From: CAIQOK01 sp043781315
GTDB lineage: Bacteria; Verrucomicrobiota; Verrucomicrobiia; Limisphaerales; CAIQOK01
Length of the DNA: 5,160 nucleotides
Direction of reading: 5' to 3'
NCBI GenBank assembly: GCA_043781315.1
Contig: JAYWBR010000231.1
Location: 1 to 5,160, forward strand
Made by a program: the position numbers and the translations under genes. The first letter of the stretch is position 1. The number at the start of each line of letters is the position of its first letter. The notes beneath the pieces were generated by a model. The model saw nothing but the letters and a program-made list of their open reading frames with translations, ran no database searches and was not told where the DNA came from. Shown piece by piece: positions 1-5,160 of the stretch.

Positions 1-2906
1 GCGCTGCCGCCAAACGCGCTGGTGTTTTGATGCAGCGTTTGTTTCGGGACGTTCTTCAGAAAATTCTCGAACGCCATCATGCTCGACGCGCTGCGAAAAA
101 TATTGTGACAGATTTCCGTTTTGATGTTGACCATCAGTTCGTCGAAAATCTTGAAGGCTTCCGTCTTGTATTCAATGAGTGGATCGCGCTGGCCGTGGGC
201 GCGCAGGCCGATGCTGTGCCGCAGGCTGTCCATCTCGTAAAGATGTTCCTGCCACATCCGGTCAATTGCGCTGAGAATGGTGTAACGTTCCACTTCCTTG
301 AGCGCCTCCGGCTTTTCAAAGCTGACCTTGAGGTCGTAAGCCTTGCGGACGCCTTCGGAAATAAAATTGCAGACGGCGAACTGTTCGGGGCTGAGTCCGT
401 CATACACGGAACCGGCCACCGGCTGCTCGTTGCCGGCCTTCGCGGCTTTGACAATTTCCTCCTCGGGAATACCGAGCGGAAAATTCAAGTTCACCCAGTC
501 GGACAATCCACGCACTTTCCACGCGCCCGAATCCAAATCACCGGCAGTGAACTGCTCGGTCTTCTGGATGACCACTTCCTCCATGATGTCCATGAGGCGG
601 TCGCGCACGTCGGCGGCGCGGATGATCTCATTGCGGAAGCCGTAGATGACTTCGCGCTGCTTGTTCATCACGTCGTCGTATTCGAGCGTGCGCTTGCGCT
701 GCTGGAAGTTGTGGCCCTCAACGCGTTTCTGCGCGGTCTGGATGGAACGGTTGAGCAACGGATGCTCCAGTTCCTGGCCTTCTTCGAGACCCATCTTCTC
801 CATGTATTTCACGATGCGGTCCGAACCAAACAGCCGCATCAGATCGTCTTCGAGTGAGATAAAAAAGTGCGAGGAACCCGGATCGCCTTGCCGCGCGCAA
901 CGTCCGCGCAACTGCCGGTCAATGCGCCGCGATTCGTGGCGTTCCGTCGCGAGCACATGCAGGCCGCCCAGCTCCGGCACGCCCGCGCCGAGTTTGATGT
1001 CCGTGCCACGACCCGCCATGTTCGTAGCGATGGTGACGGCCCCGCGCTGGCCAGCGCGCGCGATGATCTCGGCTTCCTGTTGATGGAACTTCGCGTTGAG
1101 GACGGAATGGATGATCCCTTCCTTCTTCAACATGCGGGAAAGCATTTCGCTGACTTCCACGGAAATGGTGCCGACGAGAATCGGCCGGCCTTTCGCGTGA
1201 ACCTCTTTGATTTCCTTGAGCGCGGCGGCGTATTTCTCGCGGCGGGTTTTATAGACAGAATCGTTGCCATCCTTGCGGGCAATCGGACGATTGGTTGGAA
1301 TCACGAGCACGCCGAGTTTGTAAATGTCGAAAAATTCCTGCGCCTCAGTTTCTGCGGTGCCGGTCATGCCCGCGAGTTTTTGATAGAGGCGGAAATAATT
1401 TTGAATCGTGATCGTCGCGAGCGTCTGCGTTTCGCGTTCGATGGCAACCTGCTCCTTCGCTTCAACAGCTTGATGCAAACCGTCGCTCCAGCGGCGGCCC
1501 GTCATGAGGCGGCCCGTATTTTCATCCACGATGATGACCTTGTTGTCCTGCACGACGTATTGCACGTCTTTCTGATACAGGCAGTAGGCCTTGAGCAATT
1601 GCGAAATGGCGTGGATGCGCTGTGCTTTCGCTTCAAATTCCTGCTGCATCTTGGTCTTGGCTTCGATGCGTTTGCGCGGATCGGTTTCGGGGCCGACGTC
1701 AATATCGTGCAGCGCCGTAGTCAAATCCGGCAGCATGAACGCATCGGGATCTTTCGGGCTGAGAAAGTTGCGGCCCTTCTCGGTCAGGTCCGCTTCGTGG
1801 CTCTTCTCGTCCATCGCGAAGAAGAGTTGTTCCTTCTCGGCGTAGAGATCGGTCTTCTTCTGGTCAGCGTGCAGGGACAACTCCGCCTGGTTCATCAGCC
1901 GCTGGTGGACGGGATTTTCCAGCAGCTTCATCAGCCCCTCGGATTTCGGCGTGCCGGTTTTGACGCGGAACATCAGCAGGCCGGCTTCCTTCTCGATGGC
2001 GTCGGCGTTCTGCACGTTCGAGCCGTCGGTCGGATTTAATTTTTTGAGCAGTTCCTCGGCTTCGGTGAGGTAGCGGTTGCACAGCCGTTCCTGCGCGTGA
2101 AAAATGGATTCCACCTGCGGACGGAACTGGCCGTACTGCTCGTCGTAGGTGATGACCGCCGGCCCGCTGATGATGAGCGGCGTGCGGGCTTCATCCACGA
2201 GAATCGAGTCCACTTCGTCCACGATGGCGAAGTAATGGCCGCGTTGAACCTGGTCTTCCTTGCGCGTGGCCATGCCGTTGTCACGGAGGTAATCGAAGCC
2301 GAACTCAGCATTGGTGCCGTAAGTGATGTCGCAACCGTATTGCTCACGGCGGACTTGCGGCGACTGGTCATGAAGAATGCAGCCGACAGTGAGGCCGAGA
2401 AATTTATAGACCGCGCCCATCCATTCGCTGTCGCGGGCGGCGAGGTAATCATTGACGGTGACGACGTGGACGCCGCGACCGGTGAGGGCGTTGAGATAAA
2501 CCGGGAACGTGCCGACGAGCGTCTTGCCTTCGCCGGTGGCCATTTCCGCGATCTTCCCGGAATGCAGGCCGTAACCGCCGAGGAGCTGGACATCGAACGG
2601 CACCATCTCCCAGCGCAGCGGATGGCCGCGCACGATCACGTCCGTGCCGCACAGCCGACGGCAGGTGTTCTTCACGACGGCGAAGGCTTCAGGGAGAATC
2701 TCGTCGAGGCGGCGTTTGAGTTCGGCGTTGTCCTCAATCTTGGAAAGCTCTTCCTTCCACGCGGCCGTCTTCTGCTGGAGCGCGTCGTCGGGAAGTTTTT
2801 GCAGTTCGGCTTCCAGCTCGTTGGCGCGCGCCACCATGGGCCGCATGCGTTTGAGTTCGCGGTCGTTTTTCGAGCCGATGATTTTTTTGACAATAAAACC
2901 TATCAT
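1..2906 (-). CDS. secA: Preprotein translocase ATPase SecA (3' end beyond the window)
   Basis: SecA couples ATP hydrolysis to pushing unfolded preproteins through the SecYEG channel; it acts in the cytoplasm and at the inner membrane. The frame is open for 968 codons to the left edge. Visible in order: Walker A region MATGEGKT (122-129), TVNDYLAARD (150-159), YGTNAEFGFDYLRD (196-209), Walker B DEVD followed by DEAR (230-241), the preprotein cross-linking domain (about 250-460), GRRWSDGLHQAVEAKE (470-485), LAGMTGTAE (511-519), PTNRP (537-541), VGTIS (578-582), NMAGRGTD (629-636), the arginine-finger region LRGRCARQGDPGSS (666-679), LEYDDVMNKQR (741-751) and the two-helix finger around W885-Q906. 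ATG at 2906 is chosen because the protein then begins MIGFIVKKIIGSKNDR, a normal SecA N-terminus, and an in-frame stop lies upstream at 2928-2930. No clear Shine-Dalgarno sequence precedes it. The C-terminal linker, and any zinc-binding tail, lie outside the window. Oddities are about 70 extra residues before residue 365, Cys-Ala at 670-671, and His at 904 at the finger tip. Identity is certain. Confidence 0.98.
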   Translation of the reverse strand, partial: MIGFIVKKIIGSKNDRELKRMRPMVARANELEAELQKLPDDALQQKTAAWKEELSKIEDNAELKRRLDEILPEAFAVVKNTCRRLCGTDVIVRGHPLRWEMVPFDVQLLGGYGLHSGKIAEMATGEGKTLVGTFPVYLNALTGRGVHVVTVNDYLAARDSEWMGAVYKFLGLTVGCILHDQSPQVRREQYGCDITYGTNAEFGFDYLRDNGMATRKEDQVQRGHYFAIVDEVDSILVDEARTPLIISGPAVITYDEQYGQFRPQVESIFHAQERLCNRYLTEAEELLKKLNPTDGSNVQNADAIEKEAGLLMFRVKTGTPKSEGLMKLLENPVHQRLMNQAELSLHADQKKTDLYAEKEQLFFAMDEKSHEADLTEKGRNFLSPKDPDAFMLPDLTTALHDIDVGPETDPRKRIEAKTKMQQEFEAKAQRIHAISQLLKAYCLYQKDVQYVVQDNKVIIVDENTGRLMTGRRWSDGLHQAVEAKEQVAIERETQTLATITIQNYFRLYQKLAGMTGTAETEAQEFFDIYKLGVLVIPTNRPIARKDGNDSVYKTRREKYAAALKEIKEVHAKGRPILVGTISVEVSEMLSRMLKKEGIIHSVLNAKFHQQEAEIIARAGQRGAVTIATNMAGRGTDIKLGAGVPELGGLHVLATERHESRRIDRQLRGRCARQGDPGSSHFFISLEDDLMRLFGSDRIVKYMEKMGLEEGQELEHPLLNRSIQTAQKRVEGHNFQQRKRTLEYDDVMNKQREVIYGFRNEIIRAADVRDRLMDIMEEVVIQKTEQFTAGDLDSGAWKVRGLSDWVNLNFPLGIPEEEIVKAAKAGNEQPVAGSVYDGLSPEQFAVCNFISEGVRKAYDLKVSFEKPEALKEVERYTILSAIDRMWQEHLYEMDSLRHSIGLRAHGQRDPLIEYKTEAFKIFDELMVNIKTEICHNIFRSASSMMAFENFLKNVPKQTLHQNTSAFGGS

Positions 2907-2919
2907 GATTGCTTTTGAA

Positions 2920-2929
2920 AAAGCGCTTT
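2920..2929. repeat. Perfect 10-base palindrome AAAGCGCTTT next to the secA start
   Basis: The ten bases are identical on both strands. The palindrome sits 13 bases upstream of the secA ATG, directly after the candidate -10 element, around the predicted transcription start. That is a position where a dimeric repressor could bind, but a palindrome this short can occur by chance and I do not recognise it as a known operator. Confidence 0.25.
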
Positions 2930-2958
2930 ACGCTACGTGAACAGGGGTTAATCGTCAA
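2930..2958 (-). promoter_or_regulatory. Candidate sigma-70-type promoter for secA
   Basis: Read on the minus strand, TTGACG (2958-2953, five of six matches to the -35 consensus) is followed after exactly 17 bases by TAGCGT (2935-2930, three of six matches to the -10 consensus, including both T ends). Transcription would start near 2923 and leave a leader of roughly 17 bases before the secA ATG. It is the best spaced pair I found upstream of secA. The -10 element is weak, so this is an inference from spacing and sequence only. Confidence 0.3.
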
Positions 2959-2977
2959 AACTTAAACCAATCAATTT

Positions 2978-3013
2978 TGGCAGCCCCTCGAAGCCGGACG
3001 ACCAACGCTGCCA
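2978..3013. repeat. Inverted repeat TGGCAGC / GCTGCCA with a 22-base spacer
   Basis: TGGCAGC at 2978-2984 is perfectly complementary in reverse to GCTGCCA at 3007-3013. On the plus strand the right arm is followed by GTATTTTT, which resembles an intrinsic terminator tail, but the loop is long and no plus-strand gene ends here. It could instead be a binding site with two half-sites about 29 bases apart, centre to centre. Function is unknown. Confidence 0.3.
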
Positions 3014-3128
3014 GTATTTTTCCACCATGCGCCAAAGGGGACAAAAAAACTTTCAGCCAGGACTTCATTCCGCCGATTCAAAGAGGCAATTGCTGGAGAA
3101 TCCCGGTGATGACGGTTAAATGTTGCGG

Positions 3129-3145
3129 GCTGGCACGAAACCAGC
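3129..3145. repeat. Small hairpin GCTGG-7-CCAGC upstream of glgP
   Basis: A perfect 5-base stem with a 7-base loop (CACGAAA) is followed after five bases by a run of five T, then ATTTA. It lies about 90 bases upstream of the glgP start and could form in a glgP leader RNA. The stem is short and the T-run is detached, so a terminator or attenuator role is only a possibility. Confidence 0.2.
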
Positions 3146-3235
3146 AGGAATTTTTATTTAGCGCACGCTTTCGTGATGCAATATCGTGGCCGCGCCTAAT
3201 CGGTTGAACCAGATTGGAAATTGAAACTGAAAACT

Positions 3236-5160
3236 ATGTCGAAGAAACCGCTCACCAACAAAGAACTGACCGAACTGACTGCGGGCTTGCACAAGCTCGC
3301 CAAAAATCTCTGGTGGACCTGGGACCAGCAGGCGCAGGAAATCTTCAACGAACTTTCCCCGCGCGGCTGGCAGAACCTCTACCACAACGCCGTGGCCGTG
3401 CTGCATGAGGTTTCCGATTACGAACTGCGCGTCCGCCTCCAAAACCCCGAGTTCGGCGACCGCGTCCGCGCTGTGCTGCAAGCGTTCGACGCCTACATGA
3501 ACGACAAGTCCACCTGGGCTTCTAAAAATGCGCCCGCGCTGAAAAAGAATCCCGCCGCTTATTTCTCCGCCGAGTTCGGTTTCCATGAAACGCTGCCCAT
3601 CGCTGCCGGCGGCCTCGGCATTCTCGCCGGCGACCACACCAAAGCCGCCAGCGATCTCGGCCTCGGCTTCGTCGGCATCAGCCTGTTCTACCGCGAAGGT
3701 TATTTTCAGCAGGCCATTGATGCGAACAACTGGCAGACGGAATACTACAATCTGCTCAACCCGAACAATCTTCCGGTCGAGCCGGTGTTGAACGACAAGG
3801 GCGAACCGGTCATCTGCTCGGTGGAAGTCGCCACCGACTCGGTCTCTTTCCGCGCCTGGCGCGTCAACGTCGGCCGCGTGCCGATCTATCTTCTGGACGC
3901 GAACCTCCCGCAGAACGAACAGCACTTCCGCGATCTCACCCTGCGCGTCTATGGCGGCGACAGCACCACGCGCATCATGCAGGAAATGCTGCTCGGCATC
4001 GGCGGCGTGCGTTTGCTCCGCGCGCTGGGCATCGCGCCGTCCACGTTCCACATGAACGAGGGCCACGCGGCATTTCTCACACTCGAACTCATCCGCGAAA
4101 AAACTGCCGCCGGCAAAAAACTCGACGAGGCCCAGGATCAAACCCGGACGGAATGTATTTTCACGACGCACACGCCGGTGGAAGCCGGCCACGACCGCTT
4201 CACTTCCGGCCTGATGGATTACGCGATGCAAAAGTATCGCTCGCAGCTCCCCTACTCCGCCAACGATCTCATGGGCCTGGGCCGCGTGAAACCCAGCGAC
4301 AGCAACGAACCCTTCTGCATGACCGTGCTTGCGCTGAAGTTTTCCCGCGCCGCCAACGCCGTCAGCGAACTGCATGGCCAGGTCAGCCGTCACATGTGGC
4401 AGTGCCTCTATCCCGGCAAGAAGGTTGAGGAGGTTCCCATCGGCCATATCACCAACGGCATTCATCTGCTCGGCTGGATGAAAGGCCCGGTGCGGAAATT
4501 CTGGCGGCGCAAACTCATCGGCAACCACGACACCGCCCTGCTGCCGAAAGTCAGCGGCGCGTACGATTGGGGTGCGCAAATTAATTCCCCCGAATTCTGG
4601 CAGAAAATCCTCGATCCCGAATTCATCTCCGACGAGGAACTCTGGGCGTTGCGCGCCAACCTGCGCCGCGAGCTGATCGAATTCTGCCGCCGCCGCCTGC
4701 TCATCCAAGGCCAGCGCCTTTCCCACGGCGATTACATCGTCTTCGATTCCCTGCTCAACCCGGACGCGCTGACCATCGGCTTCGCCCGCCGCTTCGCCAC
4801 CTACAAACGCGCGCCGCTGATTTTCCAGCAGCTTGAAAAAATCGTCGGCCTCACCCGCGACAAGGCCCGCCCCGTCCAGTTCGTCTTTGCCGGCAAGGCC
4901 CATCCGCGCGACGACGACGGCAAGCGCTATATCCAGCACATCATTCACCTCAGCAAATACAGCGACCTCAAAGGCAGCCTAGTGTTCGTTGAGAACTATG
5001 ACATTCACGTCGCGCGGCAGATGGTTTCCGGCTGCGACATCTGGTTAAACAACCCGCGCCGTCCGCTCGAAGCCTCCGGCACCAGTGGCATGAAGGCCGG
5101 CTGCCACGGCGGCATGAACCTGAGCATCCTCGACGGCTGGTGGCGCGAAGGCTACGACGG
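3236..5160 (+). CDS. glgP: Alpha-glucan phosphorylase, short DUF3417 form (3' end beyond the window)
   Basis: GlgP cleaves alpha-1,4-glucan (glycogen, starch or maltodextrin) with phosphate, releasing glucose-1-phosphate in the cytoplasm; family GT35, cofactor pyridoxal phosphate. The frame is open for 641 codons to the right edge. Residues about 10-105 are the DUF3417 segment, with NLWWTWDQQAQEIF near its start. Then come AYFSAEFGF (108-116), GGLGILAGDHTK (125-136), YGGDSTTRI (239-247), HMNEGH (272-277), FTTHTPVEAGHDRF (309-322), HITNGIH (404-410) and ARRFATYKR, in which R519 and K524 keep the spacing of the phosphate-site Arg569 and Lys574 of muscle phosphorylase. EASGTSGMKA (612-621) holds the expected PLP lysine, K620. 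ATG at 3236 is the first ATG after an in-frame stop at 3197-3199; a TTG at 3221 is a poorer alternative. No strong Shine-Dalgarno sequence is visible. Just after K620 the sequence reads GCHGG, where I would expect something like ALNGV. The substrate (glycogen versus maltodextrin) cannot be decided from sequence. Confidence 0.97.
   Translation, partial: MSKKPLTNKELTELTAGLHKLAKNLWWTWDQQAQEIFNELSPRGWQNLYHNAVAVLHEVSDYELRVRLQNPEFGDRVRAVLQAFDAYMNDKSTWASKNAPALKKNPAAYFSAEFGFHETLPIAAGGLGILAGDHTKAASDLGLGFVGISLFYREGYFQQAIDANNWQTEYYNLLNPNNLPVEPVLNDKGEPVICSVEVATDSVSFRAWRVNVGRVPIYLLDANLPQNEQHFRDLTLRVYGGDSTTRIMQEMLLGIGGVRLLRALGIAPSTFHMNEGHAAFLTLELIREKTAAGKKLDEAQDQTRTECIFTTHTPVEAGHDRFTSGLMDYAMQKYRSQLPYSANDLMGLGRVKPSDSNEPFCMTVLALKFSRAANAVSELHGQVSRHMWQCLYPGKKVEEVPIGHITNGIHLLGWMKGPVRKFWRRKLIGNHDTALLPKVSGAYDWGAQINSPEFWQKILDPEFISDEELWALRANLRRELIEFCRRRLLIQGQRLSHGDYIVFDSLLNPDALTIGFARRFATYKRAPLIFQQLEKIVGLTRDKARPVQFVFAGKAHPRDDDGKRYIQHIIHLSKYSDLKGSLVFVENYDIHVARQMVSGCDIWLNNPRRPLEASGTSGMKAGCHGGMNLSILDGWWREGYD

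Larger units (their letters stand above)
2907..3235. other. Divergent intergenic region between secA and glgP
   Basis: These 329 bases separate the two divergent starts and must carry both promoters unless glgP is transcribed differently. Visible are the candidate secA promoter, a 10-base palindrome, a 7-base inverted repeat at 2978-3013, a small hairpin at 3129-3145, A-runs and T-runs at 3046-3052 and 3151-3155, and a 32-codon ATG frame at 3109-3207 preceded by GGAG at 3095-3098. No convincing -35/-10 pair points toward glgP. I see no tRNA, riboswitch or other RNA gene, and no conserved protein-coding segment. Confidence 0.7.

Noticed and set aside
27..857. 276-codon open frame on the plus strand, opposite the secA C-terminal half
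   Set aside because: Antisense to the helical scaffold and two-helix finger of SecA; no motif and no plausible ribosome binding site.
867..2039. 390-codon open frame on the plus strand, opposite secA
   Set aside because: The opposite strand encodes intact SecA motifs throughout. The plus-strand peptide resembles no family and is rich in His, Phe, Leu and Arg, as expected of an antisense shadow.
2097..2918. 273-codon open frame on the plus strand, opposite the secA N-terminal part
   Set aside because: Antisense to the Walker A and Walker B region of SecA; no family resemblance.
2977..3207. 76-codon TTG-initiated frame across the intergenic region
   Set aside because: Weak start with no Shine-Dalgarno and no recognisable composition. 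Only its last 32 codons, with a better start, merit a low-interest note.
3121..3235. Promoter for glgP
   Set aside because: I tried several -35/-10 pairings, such as TTTAGC with AATATC at 17-base spacing. All matched at only about half the positions, so none is called.
3158..4948. 596-codon open frame on the minus strand, opposite glgP
   Set aside because: It lies entirely antisense to a clear phosphorylase and has no recognisable motif. Its composition (rich in Val, Ala, Glu, Gly, His and Arg) is what a GC-biased coding strand gives in the opposite frame.

Overview
The window holds two divergently transcribed housekeeping genes, both cut by the window edges, with 329 bases between them. On the minus strand, from 2906 down to the left edge, is secA, the ATPase motor of the Sec preprotein translocase: 968 residues are readable and the C-terminal tail is missing. 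On the plus strand, from 3236 to the right edge, is glgP, a short-form, PLP-dependent alpha-glucan (glycogen/maltodextrin) phosphorylase with an N-terminal DUF3417 segment: 641 residues are readable. I translated both codon by codon and found no frameshift or internal stop.

The organism looks like a moderately GC-rich bacterium of the Planctomycetes-Verrucomicrobia-Chlamydiae (PVC) group, most likely a verrucomicrobial relative. The main clue is in SecA. The arginine-finger region reads LRGRCARQGDPG, where most bacteria have LRGRSGRQGDPG. From memory, the Cys-Ala form and the following AQKRVEG...LEYDDVMNKQR block resemble chlamydial SecA. SecA also carries about 70 extra residues in the preprotein cross-linking domain, and the tyrosine usual at the tip of the two-helix finger is a histidine. 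The assignment rests on recalled family sequences, not on a search.

Layout: 1-2906 secA (minus, 3' end off the left edge); 2907-3235 divergent intergenic region with a plausible secA promoter, a 10-base palindrome beside the secA start, two inverted repeats and a doubtful 32-codon open frame preceded by GGAG; 3236-5160 glgP (plus, 3' end off the right edge). Neither gene start has a good Shine-Dalgarno sequence.

The two genes do not work together. SecA drives protein export at the inner membrane, while GlgP releases glucose-1-phosphate from storage glucan in the cytoplasm. I see no mobile element, CRISPR array, RNA gene or novel system here. The long open frames opposite both genes are shadows of GC-biased codon usage.
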